Assembly (NCBI GenBank): GCA_040389005.1
Contig: JAZKAS010000005.1
Coordinates: 1-25,557, forward strand
Direction of reading: 5' to 3'
Source: JAGOUN01 sp040389005
GTDB lineage: Bacteria > Pseudomonadota > Gammaproteobacteria > JAGOUN01
DNA: 25,557 nt
The position numbers and the translations under genes are program-made. The stretch's first letter is position 1, and every line of letters begins with the position of its first letter. This document shows, piece by piece, positions 6,417 to 13,606 of the stretch. Below the pieces are notes generated by a model. The model was given only the letters and a program-made list of their open reading frames with translations. It made no database searches and was not told the origin of the DNA.

Positions 6417-7283
6417 ATGCGGAAAAATTTTATATCAGGTTTGGTTGCAGCAGGGGTACTCTGTGCTTCAACAAGCTTTGCTGAAGTTACAGCTAATCCA
6501 CAAGAGCTAGCACTGATTAAAAAAATTGGCCAAGATAAACTGACAGTTCTTAATAGTTTTCCAGGACCAGGTAATTTACATGGTTTCGTGCTACAACCTG
6601 TTGGCGGACAACCGATGATTATGTATGTTGATGATAGAGGTGAATACGCGGTTTATGGTACTGTCATTAATAAAGAAGGCGAAAATCTGACCGAAGAAGA
6701 TACAGAAAAATATGTTAAAAAATACACTGCATTGAAGATTGCTGATAATTTAGCGGAAACAACGCCGATCAAAGAAGGTAGTGATGACGCCCCTTATAAA
6801 TTGATTGTGGTAGCAGATCCAAACTGTTCTGCGTGTAATTATTCTTATAATGCCATGAAACCGTTTATTGATAAAGGCGAGTTGCAAGTTCATTGGATTC
6901 TTGTTCATTTTGTACGACCTGATAGCGAGGCGAAAGCTGCGGCAATTATGAGTGCAAAAGATCCTGGTAAAGCCATGGCAGAGAATGAAGCCGGTTTTGA
7001 TATGAAAACAGAAGAAGGCGGTATTGCGCCGATGACCAATATTCCGCAACCATTGAAAGATGAATTAGCCGGCAATATGAAGTTTATGCAAGATACGGGT
7101 ATTAGTAGTACGCCAACATTAATTTTCCACACGAAAGCAGGTGAGTTGAAATTTATTGCAGGTGCTCCATCCGATATGGGTGAGTTTCTTAAGCGCGAAG
7201 AACCGGGTGCAAAAACATCTGAAAAATCTGCACCGAGTTGGTGGAGTAATTTAGTGGCTCGCGTGAAAAAAGCAACTTCTTAG
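6417..7283 (+). CDS. DsbC/DsbG-like periplasmic thiol:disulfide oxidoreductase
   Basis: The 288-residue protein has a signal peptide (about residues 1-22, ending ASTSFA), an N-terminal region of about 90 residues that corresponds to the dimerisation domain of DsbC/DsbG, and a thioredoxin-fold domain from about 125. The active site is DPNCSAC (residues 134-140) and the cis-proline loop is STPTLIF (231-237). The motif CSAC differs from CGYC of DsbC and CPYC of DsbG. The role would be isomerisation or reduction of disulfides in the periplasm, with DsbD as the usual electron donor. The tail SWWSNLVARVKK is amphipathic and basic. The start follows AAGG with an eight-base gap. Its stop overlaps that of trmL by 3 bp, tail to tail. 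Confidence 0.85.
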   Translation: MRKNFISGLVAAGVLCASTSFAEVTANPQELALIKKIGQDKLTVLNSFPGPGNLHGFVLQPVGGQPMIMYVDDRGEYAVYGTVINKEGENLTEEDTEKYVKKYTALKIADNLAETTPIKEGSDDAPYKLIVVADPNCSACNYSYNAMKPFIDKGELQVHWILVHFVRPDSEAKAAAIMSAKDPGKAMAENEAGFDMKTEEGGIAPMTNIPQPLKDELAGNMKFMQDTGISSTPTLIFHTKAGELKFIAGAPSDMGEFLKREEPGAKTSEKSAPSWWSNLVARVKKATS

Positions 7284-7762
7284 GGCGGACACAAGGGAAC
7301 TATCCCTGGAAAATTTAATTGCCGCAATGCTTCATACGTGATAATTGCGGCAGCATTTGAAAGATTTAAGCTGCGACTATTCGCCATCATCGGAATGCGA
7401 ATGACTTGATTTTTAGGCAGTGATTCGCGGATTTCTACAGGCAACCCACGCGTTTCGGGTCCAAATAATAATATATCATCGGGTTGATAGTTGACTTCAT
7501 GATGAAATGATTCGCCTTTCGTAGAGCATGCAAAAATTTTGCGTGAGCCCGCCCATGCTAAAAATTTTGAATAATCTGGATGCTCCATCACTTGCGTAAA
7601 CTCATGATAGTCTAACCCGGCGCGTTTTAATTGTTTTTCATCCATCGCAAAACCGAGTGGATGAATTAAATGAAGTTGTACGCCGGCATTAGCGCACAAG
7701 CGAATAATATTACCTGTATTCGGTGGAATTTCTGGTTGAAACAAAGCGATATGTATACTCAT
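7280..7762 (-). CDS. trmL: tRNA (cytidine(34)-2'-O)-methyltransferase TrmL
   Basis: TrmL methylates the 2'-OH of the wobble base C34 or cmnm5U34 of the two tRNA-Leu isoacceptors. The 160-residue length is typical for this minimal SPOUT enzyme, which has only the knotted SAM-binding fold. The three SPOUT motifs are visible: EIPPNTGNIIRLCAN (11-25), LLFGPETRGLP (about 97-107) and IPMMANSRSLNLSNAAAI (about 121-138). The ATG at 7762 follows AGGA about nine bases upstream. It lies tail to tail with the Dsb-like gene, the stop codons overlapping. Confidence 0.93.
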   Translation of the reverse strand: MSIHIALFQPEIPPNTGNIIRLCANAGVQLHLIHPLGFAMDEKQLKRAGLDYHEFTQVMEHPDYSKFLAWAGSRKIFACSTKGESFHHEVNYQPDDILLFGPETRGLPVEIRESLPKNQVIRIPMMANSRSLNLSNAAAIITYEALRQLNFPGIVPLCPP

Positions 7763-7826
7763 CAAACTTTATCCTGCGGCGTTGTTGCTTACTTATCTCG
7801 CGACTCATCTTCGCGCAGCAAGTGAT

Positions 7827-8669
7827 CTATTGTGTCGTGCTGTTGTCTTTTTTATTGGTAAGATTAAAGTAAGGATCAGAAAGATTTTGATTACGATCAA
7901 TGGCATTTGTGCGTTGTTGTAAATAAGCATTACGAATAAATGTATAGCGATCGAGTGCGATCTGATTATAAAAATTTTGATATTGAAGTAATTCTGCACG
8001 TTTGCTCACAATATTTAATGCATACAGTGTGTAGCGTGTACGGGAATCTTGAACATAGTTGTACGGGCTAAATAGAAAATAATCTACTGGAAGACCTGCG
8101 GTATCGCGCACAGTGCTGGGGCCTAAAAAAGGGAGTACTAAATAACTGGAATCGGTATATCCCCATCGTGCTAATGTCAGACCAAAGTCTTCAGTATTGG
8201 GTTCGAGTCCCATGTTTTTCGCGACATCAAATAATCCTCCCGCACCCGCGGTCGAATTCACAAAGAAACGCCATGAATCTGACGTTGCTTGATAAAAATT
8301 ACCTTGTAGCAAATCATTACTGATTGTGGAAAAATTGTTTAAATTACTAAAAGCGTTATAAATACCACGATTCAATGGTTTTGGCATGACCTTGTTGTAA
8401 ACTTTTGATACAGGAACAAGAAAGTGGGTATCTAAAGCATCATTAAAACTAAAAATATGGCGATTAAAATTTTCGTACGGGTCTTTAATGGTCGGCGCAG
8501 TAGGTTCTGTCGACGAAGAATTTTGCAACATGGGAGAATTTGCAGCAGGCTCAGGTGTCATAAACGGGCTTACGACTTGCGCGGGTTCTTGTTCTGCTAA
8601 TGCAGGCACAACAAAACAACTCGCAGATAAACACAATACTGCAATTGACCCTCGTAACCGTTGACTCAT
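7827..8669 (-). CDS. mlaA: MlaA/VacJ outer-membrane lipid asymmetry protein
   Basis: MlaA removes misplaced phospholipids from the outer leaflet of the outer membrane and passes them to MlaC. The 280-residue protein has an N-terminal signal, a proline-rich linker (about 27-60), and then the MlaA domain, with DPYENFNRHIFSFND (about 63-77), LNRGIYNAFSNLN, EDFGLTLARWG and a PFLGPSTVRDTAGLPVDY segment. A cysteine at residue 18 is preceded by SAS, a weak lipobox; cleavage by signal peptidase I after ALA (residue 25) is the alternative, so lipidation is unsure. The start follows AAAGG with a six-base gap. No other mla genes are nearby. Confidence 0.93.
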   Translation of the reverse strand: MSQRLRGSIAVLCLSASCFVVPALAEQEPAQVVSPFMTPEPAANSPMLQNSSSTEPTAPTIKDPYENFNRHIFSFNDALDTHFLVPVSKVYNKVMPKPLNRGIYNAFSNLNNFSTISNDLLQGNFYQATSDSWRFFVNSTAGAGGLFDVAKNMGLEPNTEDFGLTLARWGYTDSSYLVLPFLGPSTVRDTAGLPVDYFLFSPYNYVQDSRTRYTLYALNIVSKRAELLQYQNFYNQIALDRYTFIRNAYLQQRTNAIDRNQNLSDPYFNLTNKKDNSTTQ

Positions 8670-8759
8670 AGCGCGCCTTTACTCTAAAAAATCCATATGG
8701 AACGAGTATGACAAAATAGCATGAGAATGGCAAAACTCTTAGATCGAATTTTTGTTCGA

Positions 8760-9488
8760 TTAGTTCACGCGCGCAATAGCCCATATAGAAACGCGTTGAA
8801 TACCGGCCAATTTTAATTGTTTTGACAGCTCATTCATGGTATTTCCGGTGGTAATAATGTCATCAATAATCGCGACATGGTTAATTTTGACAAGCATTTG
8901 CACAGAAAATGCGCCGCGCACATTGTGTGTGCGTGCGGCTACGTTAAGGCTAGATTGTGCTTGAGTATATTTAACGCGTGTCACAAACGATGGTTTGAGA
9001 ATAGGAATTTTCAATCGATGACTTAAATAACGTGCAATAATATACGCCTGGTTAAAACCGCGTTGAGTTAGGCGCTGCCAATGTAAAGGCATCGGTATTA
9101 AGATTTGAGGTTTTTGCTCAGGATGTTGTACAAATATGCGCACGAGTTTTTCAGCGTAAATTTCAGTGAGTATGCGAGCATACAAGCCTTTTTTATGAAA
9201 TTTGAATTGCCGAAGCCAGCCATCAATCGGTGTTCGATAATCAAACCCCACCAGCGCATGATCAAAATGCGGTGGGTGTGTTATACATGGGCCGCAACGT
9301 GAAACATGATGCGATGTTGAAATCGTAATTCCACACTGTGCGCAGGTGTTGACTAAAATAGGTAGATCTTTTTGGCATTGACAGCATAAATCACGTCGTT
9401 GATCACTGATTTCGAGACACATGATGCAATAATAGGGTAACATCAATTTTTCGAGAAAATGCCAACTAGATAGTAAAAAATGTTTCAT
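8760..9488 (-). CDS. comF: ComF family protein (zinc ribbon plus phosphoribosyltransferase fold)
   Basis: ComF proteins have a cysteine zinc ribbon followed by a PRTase-like domain and are required for natural DNA uptake. The 242-residue protein shows four CxxC pairs near the N-terminus (YYCIMC, LCCQCQ, TCAQC, RCGPC), a conserved FKFHKKG, IPMPLHWQRLTQRGFNQA, and the PRPP-binding motif VAIIDDIITTGNT at about 208-220. The ATG at 9488 follows GGAAG; a TTG at 9500 is an alternative. It is divergent from the BioC-like gene, the two starts being only 78 bp apart. Comparable comF neighbourhoods near bio genes are common in gammaproteobacteria. Confidence 0.92.
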   Translation of the reverse strand: MKHFLLSSWHFLEKLMLPYYCIMCLEISDQRRDLCCQCQKDLPILVNTCAQCGITISTSHHVSRCGPCITHPPHFDHALVGFDYRTPIDGWLRQFKFHKKGLYARILTEIYAEKLVRIFVQHPEQKPQILIPMPLHWQRLTQRGFNQAYIIARYLSHRLKIPILKPSFVTRVKYTQAQSSLNVAARTHNVRGAFSVQMLVKINHVAIIDDIITTGNTMNELSKQLKLAGIQRVSIWAIARVN

Positions 9489-9566
9489 AAGAACTTCCAA
9501 AGTAGTTTAAACAATAAATACAACGGAAGGGACGCAGACAATAAGCAATCGATAGGAAGAAGTCAA

Positions 9567-10115
9567 ATGAGTCAGGCCTTTATTGCCGATGAATTAAATG
9601 CACGGTTATTAGAACACGCGCCTGATCCAGTTTTACCTTCCAATCGGCTTGATGTATCAAACGCAATTATTTCCAAAAAATATCCGGATGCCGAGTTTGA
9701 TTGCATTATCGCGCCGCTTATTTTGATGTCGCAAAAAGATAGATCAGAGTTTTTCAAAGAAATACATCGTATTCTTTCACCGCAAGGCTTTTTTTTATTT
9801 TCTACGTTAGGCGCTGAACTTGTTCATGAGTTAGAAGAATTAGGCGATGATTTATTAAAAATAGGATTCAGTTTGCCCGTGGTTGATAGAGAAAATCTGC
9901 AATTGCAATATAATGATAAAAATGTATTACTGAAGGATTTAGAATTGTCGGGGCTGAGCGAAAAACGTGTGCATGTGATAATGGAATCTGAAACAAATAT
10001 TATTGCAACGTTAGATGTTATGTACGGTTATGCCTTGGGTGCATCTATTAATTCTTTATCACCAGGAAAAATAGAAATTCCTATCGAAACTATTAAAATT
10101 CGGAAGCCAACATGA
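9567..10115 (+). CDS. BioC-like methyltransferase-related protein lacking the SAM motif
   Basis: The 182-residue protein matches the C-terminal two thirds of BioC, the malonyl-ACP O-methyltransferase that starts biotin synthesis. Matching parts are EIHRILSPQGFFLFSTLG (about 72-89), the following helix ELVHELEELGDD and LKIGFSLPVVDRENLQLQY. The first Rossmann strand with the glycine-rich motif I (LDLGCGxG type) is absent: the N-terminus goes from LLEHAPD directly to RLDVSNAIISKKYPDAEFDCI. At 182 residues it is far shorter than BioC (about 250-300). The ATG at 9567 follows AGGAAG. It overlaps the next gene by ATGA. It may be a non-catalytic relative or a decayed bioC; I infer that SAM binding is lost. 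Confidence 0.7.
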   Translation: MSQAFIADELNARLLEHAPDPVLPSNRLDVSNAIISKKYPDAEFDCIIAPLILMSQKDRSEFFKEIHRILSPQGFFLFSTLGAELVHELEELGDDLLKIGFSLPVVDRENLQLQYNDKNVLLKDLELSGLSEKRVHVIMESETNIIATLDVMYGYALGASINSLSPGKIEIPIETIKIRKPT

Positions 10116-10810
10116 ATTTTTTAAAACAATATGAATGGATTTTATTTGACGCCGACGAAACACTTTTTCAATTTGATGCGTTTGCAGGATTAAAATTAAT
10201 GTTTTCGCGTTTTGATGTCAATTTTACTGAATCCGATTATCATGAATATCAATTACTCAATACGGCTTTATGGATTGATTATCAAAACAATCAAATTACA
10301 GTGCATGCATTAAAATGTCGACGCTTTGATCTTTGGTCAAAAAAACTTAATATCCCCGCAGAACATTTAAATAGTGCTTTTATGTCCGCCATGGTAGAGA
10401 TTTGTATTCCATTGGATGGGGCGGTTAATTTATTAAAATCATTACATGGCCATGTAAAATTAGGTATTGTCACCAATGGTTTTACCGAGTTGCAACAAGA
10501 ACGCTTAGTACGCACGGGGTTAAAGCATCATTTTGAGTTTGTCGTGACTTCAGAAGAAGTAGGCATTGCAAAGCCTCATGCGGGTATTTTTGATTATGCG
10601 TTATCGATCATGGGGCATCCTGCACGCGATCGTGTATTGATGGTGGGTGATAATCCTGATTCAGATATTTTAGGCGGTATGAATGCAGAACTTCATACCT
10701 GCTGGTTAAATATCCATGCGCGCGAGCTTCCGCCATATATTACCCCTCATCATCAAGTAACTTCTCTGGGGGAGTTAGAGCGTTGGCTATGTGACTCTCA
10801 TTACGCATAG
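10112..10810 (+). CDS. yjjG: HAD-superfamily hydrolase, YjjG-like pyrimidine 5'-nucleotidase
   Basis: YjjG dephosphorylates nucleoside monophosphates, including non-canonical pyrimidines. The 232-residue protein carries all HAD motifs: DADET (13-17, nucleophile and acid aspartates), TNG (121-123), lysine in AKPHAG (K154) and GDNPDSD (179-185). A helical cap lies between residues 22 and 100. The DADETLF motif is characteristic of the YjjG/YfnB group. Translation is probably coupled to the BioC-like gene through the ATGA overlap. Other HAD phosphatases of the same size cannot be excluded. Confidence 0.82.
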   Translation: MNFLKQYEWILFDADETLFQFDAFAGLKLMFSRFDVNFTESDYHEYQLLNTALWIDYQNNQITVHALKCRRFDLWSKKLNIPAEHLNSAFMSAMVEICIPLDGAVNLLKSLHGHVKLGIVTNGFTELQQERLVRTGLKHHFEFVVTSEEVGIAKPHAGIFDYALSIMGHPARDRVLMVGDNPDSDILGGMNAELHTCWLNIHARELPPYITPHHQVTSLGELERWLCDSHYA

Positions 10811-10834
10811 TTGCGTAACGCAATGTGCGTAATG
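10799..10834. repeat. Nested inverted repeat at the 3' end of the yjjG-like gene
   Basis: CATTACGCA (10799-10807) pairs perfectly with TGCGTAATG (10826-10834), and inside lies a second palindrome TTGCG-TAA-CGCAA (10811-10823). The structure sits between two convergent genes and overlaps the last codons of the upstream one. It lacks a direct T-run, so it could be a bidirectional terminator of weak type, an mRNA-stabilising hairpin or a REP-like unit. Confidence 0.5.
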
Positions 10835-10846
10835 GGCAATGAGGTT

Positions 10847-11848
10847 TTATCTGTCTTTTTTAAAAAATTCTTTAATTAGCCCAGCTTCTTTAGGTTCCAA
10901 TCGTGGACCTAATTTTGCAACCACATGTGACGCGGCTAAATTCGCAAAATCTGCAGCTTTAAAAAATTCCATGCCTTGTGTGTACGCATATAAAAATGCA
11001 CCGGCAAATGTATCACCTGCACCCAGTGAATCAATCACTTTAGTTTTATATTCAGGAAATTGTCGGCTGATTTCACCATCATACGCAATCGCGCCGTCTG
11101 GCCCCAAGGTAATTAAATATTGTTTGCTGATTTTTTGTAATACTTTTTCCGCATCGGCTAGATTTTTTGTTTGTGTATAGGCCAGCGCTTCTAATTCATT
11201 ACAAAAAAGCATATCAATGCCTTTGCCGATCATTTCGTTTAAGCCATCACGAAATAAAGTAATCATGTTTTGATCGGATAAAGTGAGTGCGATTTTCACA
11301 TTATTTTGCTCAGCAATTTTTCGCGTCATAATGGCTGCATTGCGTGAACCTTCTTGTGCAACCAAATAACCTTCGATATACACATAACGTGACGCAGCAA
11401 TGGCGCGTTCATCAATGATGGACGTATCAATTTCAGCGGTGATGCCTAAATAACTCGCCATAGTGCGTTGACTATCCGGCGTAATTAACGCAATACATTT
11501 TCCGGTATTGCCGGCAGGGCGATTGAATTCGGTTAAATTAGTTTGGACATTCTTTGTGATCATATCGTGATAATAAAGTCGCCCAGAAGTATCATTGGCA
11601 ACGAGTGAGGTATAAAACGTTTTTGCACCAAACATTTGTGCCGTAATGGCGGTATTGGCAGCTGATCCACCGCAGGCATATGTCGGCGCCACCTGTTGTA
11701 AGGTGTGGAGAATCGCTTCATGACCAGCTTCATCAATCAGTTTCATTGTGCCTTTTTTAAGTTGAAGCTGGCTTACGATGTCATCATCGACTTCATAAAC
11801 CATATCCAGCAAGGCATTACCAATGCTATAAATATCATAATGCTTCAC
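10847..11848 (-). CDS. PfkB-family carbohydrate/adenosine kinase
   Basis: This is a 333-residue ribokinase-like enzyme. It has the N-terminal PfkB pattern YACGGSAANTAITAQMFGAK (58-77) and the C-terminal signature DSLGAGDTFAGAFL (273-286), with catalytic aspartate 279 in the GAGD anion hole. Overall sequence (SIGNALLDMVYEVDD at the start, ASYLGITAEI in the middle) is closest to bacterial adenosine kinases, which convert adenosine and ATP to AMP. Assignment to adenosine rather than a sugar is an inference. The GTG at 11848 follows GGAG with an eight-base gap. The hairpin at 11873-11962 lies in its 5' leader. The apt gene at 15416 would serve the same purine-salvage pathway. Confidence 0.82.
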   Translation of the reverse strand: MKHYDIYSIGNALLDMVYEVDDDIVSQLQLKKGTMKLIDEAGHEAILHTLQQVAPTYACGGSAANTAITAQMFGAKTFYTSLVANDTSGRLYYHDMITKNVQTNLTEFNRPAGNTGKCIALITPDSQRTMASYLGITAEIDTSIIDERAIAASRYVYIEGYLVAQEGSRNAAIMTRKIAEQNNVKIALTLSDQNMITLFRDGLNEMIGKGIDMLFCNELEALAYTQTKNLADAEKVLQKISKQYLITLGPDGAIAYDGEISRQFPEYKTKVIDSLGAGDTFAGAFLYAYTQGMEFFKAADFANLAASHVVAKLGPRLEPKEAGLIKEFFKKDR

Positions 11849-11872
11849 TTAACAAACTCCAATTAAAGTAAA

Positions 11873-11962
11873 AATGGCTACCGTAAACTCAGGATGTCCA
11901 AACCAAGGAAGGCAGGAAGGTCAAGTGCACGGATGCACGTTCTTGAATTTACGGTAGCCATT
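11873..11962 (+). ncRNA. Long hairpin with GGA motifs: candidate CsrA-binding RNA or structured leader
   Basis: A perfect 15-bp stem, AATGGCTACCGTAAA (11873-11887) and TTTACGGTAGCCATT (11948-11962), encloses 60 bases. Read on the plus strand, the interior has four GGA motifs: CAGGATG (11890-11896), AAGGA (11905-11909), CAGGA (11913-11917) and ACGGA (11929-11933). The last sits in a hexaloop ACGGAU closed by GTGC/GCAC, the form preferred by CsrA/RsmA. Read on the minus strand, the big stem is followed by TTTTTAC, terminator-like, and ends about 12 bases before the ribosome-binding site of the kinase gene. It is not recognisable as SRP RNA, tmRNA or 6S RNA, or as a riboswitch I know. Strand and function are unproven. 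Confidence 0.45.
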
Positions 11963-12038
11963 CTCGCGATTCATCATCGAAAAGCGGACATTCTACGGAT
12001 TTTATTGTAGGATGCAAGTTAAGCCAAAGGAGATAATC

Positions 12039-12527
12039 ATGACTGATCAAATCATCGAAAATGCACAACGCGTCGTTTTATCGCACGTAATGACCCCCGA
12101 TATGGTGAATTTTTCTGGCACCATTCATGGAGGACATATTTTATTGCTGCTGGATCAAACGGCTTATGCATGTGCGGTGCGGTATTGTCGCCATAATGTC
12201 GTGACGTTATCGGTTGATCAAGTATTATTTAAGCAGCCGATTTATGCCGGTGAACTAGTGAGTTTTTATGCCAATGTGAACTATGTCGGTAAAACCTCAA
12301 TGGAAGTGGGGATTCGCGTCGTTGCGGAAAATCTAAAAACCCGTACCCAACGTCATGTCATGACCTGCTATTTTACCATGGTGGCAGTGGATGATCATAT
12401 GAAGCCGTGTGCGGTTGAACCATTAATTTTACGCACCGAAGAAGACAAACGTTGGTGCCAAGAAGCCGAAGTGCGTAAAGCGGTTCGTATGGAAGCCGCT
12501 GCGCAACATAAAAAACTCAAAAAATAA
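12039..12527 (+). CDS. Hotdog-fold acyl-CoA thioesterase (YciA/ACOT type)
   Basis: This 162-residue enzyme should hydrolyse acyl-CoA to free acid and CoA in the cytoplasm. It shows the hotdog pattern of the YciA/BACH group: the strand and loop FSGTIHGGHILLLLDQTAYACA (in two parts, about residues 26-47), then VDQVLFKQPIYAGELVSFYANV and VGKTSMEVGIRVVAE. The aspartate in LLLDQ is in the position of the catalytic acid. The ATG at 12039 follows a strong AAAGGAGAT. The tail is basic (KAVRMEAAAQHKKLKK). It is divergent from the kinase, with the hairpin element in between. Confidence 0.88.
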   Translation: MTDQIIENAQRVVLSHVMTPDMVNFSGTIHGGHILLLLDQTAYACAVRYCRHNVVTLSVDQVLFKQPIYAGELVSFYANVNYVGKTSMEVGIRVVAENLKTRTQRHVMTCYFTMVAVDDHMKPCAVEPLILRTEEDKRWCQEAEVRKAVRMEAAAQHKKLKK

Positions 12528-12541
12528 CATGGACCTGATAT

Positions 12542-12570
12542 GTAGGGGCTGTGCCTTGTGCCTGCCCTGT
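12542..12570. repeat. Imperfect palindrome, REP-like
   Basis: The stretch TGTAGGGGCTGTGCC, then TTGT, then GCCTGCCCTGT lies between the convergent thioesterase and transporter genes. AGGG pairs with CCCT and the inner bases pair with mismatches. It resembles the short GTAGGGGC...GCCC palindromes scattered in many genomes. There is no T-run. Function is not shown. Confidence 0.3.
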
Positions 12571-12578
12571 TAAATGTA

Positions 12579-13466
12579 TCAAGAAGTTTGTTTTTTAATA
12601 CACACCAACATAATTCCCAGCACAATCCCTGCAACGCCTACCATTTGCAGGGAGGTTAATATTTCCCCAAATAATACTTTGCCCCAAAGCAAGCCTGCGA
12701 TGGAGACAATCCCGCCGACTAAACTGTAATACACCGGCCCGGCATTTTTGAGCAATTGAAAAAACAGCCAATAACCCGCACTTGATAGTAAAACTTCGGC
12801 TAATAATAACTTTTCTGTAACTGAAAAGCCGTGATTGAGCGCATAAAAGTGATGTCCCAGAAATACTACGGGTAATAACCATAACGTCGAGCCCCATAAC
12901 ATTCCCGCTGCTAATCCCAAAGAATGGCTATTTGCAGGGCGATATTTCGCTACAAACACCGCACACAATGCAAAACTGATCGGTGTTAATAAAGCAGATA
13001 ATAACCAGGGAATCATTGCCGCGGTGATATCGCCGCTGGGTTTAATCATGATAATAATGCCTAAAACAGCACAAATGACACCCATAAAACGTTGTGTATC
13101 GAACGATTCTTCTTTGAACGCCAGTGCGAGTAAATAAGTCATAATCGGCGAAACATTAATAATCACCGCTAAAATCCCTGAAGGCAGTTGGCTTGCGGCA
13201 AAATACATATTGGCATTGGGAATGGCAATGCCCACGAGACTTGCAAATAAATAAAACACAAAATAAGAGCGATGCGTAAAGATGGGAATACGTAGACATT
13301 TACATAAAATCGTCAATAACACTGCAGGACCAAGTGATTGCCAAAAGGCATATCCTAATGGATGAACTCCATGCGTGGTGCAGTATCGTGCAATTGAAAA
13401 ACCTAAGCTCCATATCGCGCCTAACATGATTAAAAAAGAAAAGGGCCGGTAAGAAGTTTTCCACAT
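12579..13466 (-). CDS. EamA/DMT-family transporter
   Basis: The 295-residue inner-membrane protein has about ten hydrophobic segments arranged as two EamA repeats, the second beginning near residue 145. Typical elements are the PLGYAFWQ segment after the first helix, NANMYFAASQLPSGILAVI (about 84-102), the end of the first repeat GVICAVLGIIIMIKPSG, and GVAGIVLGIMLVCIKK at the C-terminus. Members export or import amino acids, nucleosides or drugs; the substrate cannot be read here. The start is uncertain: ATG at 13466 has no clear ribosome-binding site, nor does the TTG at 13475. It converges on the thioesterase gene. Confidence 0.85.
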   Translation of the reverse strand: MWKTSYRPFSFLIMLGAIWSLGFSIARYCTTHGVHPLGYAFWQSLGPAVLLTILCKCLRIPIFTHRSYFVFYLFASLVGIAIPNANMYFAASQLPSGILAVIINVSPIMTYLLALAFKEESFDTQRFMGVICAVLGIIIMIKPSGDITAAMIPWLLSALLTPISFALCAVFVAKYRPANSHSLGLAAGMLWGSTLWLLPVVFLGHHFYALNHGFSVTEKLLLAEVLLSSAGYWLFFQLLKNAGPVYYSLVGGIVSIAGLLWGKVLFGEILTSLQMVGVAGIVLGIMLVCIKKQTS

Positions 13467-13606
13467 AATATTCAAAGCGTTATGAAAAAATAAGACGCAA
13501 ATAGTAGCATAATCACGGCGATTAATAATACTATGTTAAGACTCATCTTCTACAATAGCCTTATGTAGCTCGAGACTAATAATTAAAAAGATTAAGAGAG
13601 AATAAA

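Noticed and set aside
6905..7132. Minus-strand frames inside the Dsb-like gene
   Set aside because: Antisense shadows with no start signals; the plus-strand gene has signal peptide, CXXC and cis-proline in order.
10839..11180. Plus-strand frame of 113 codons inside the kinase gene
   Set aside because: Antisense to a clear PfkB coding region; its composition is that of a reversed coding strand.
11873..11962. Bacterial SRP (4.5S) RNA
   Set aside because: GGAAGG words and the length look similar at first, but the conserved GGAA tetraloop stem and the asymmetric loop after it cannot be formed.
12542..12570. Terminator between thioesterase and EamA transporter
   Set aside because: The pairing is imperfect and no T-run follows on either strand, so it is listed only as a palindrome.
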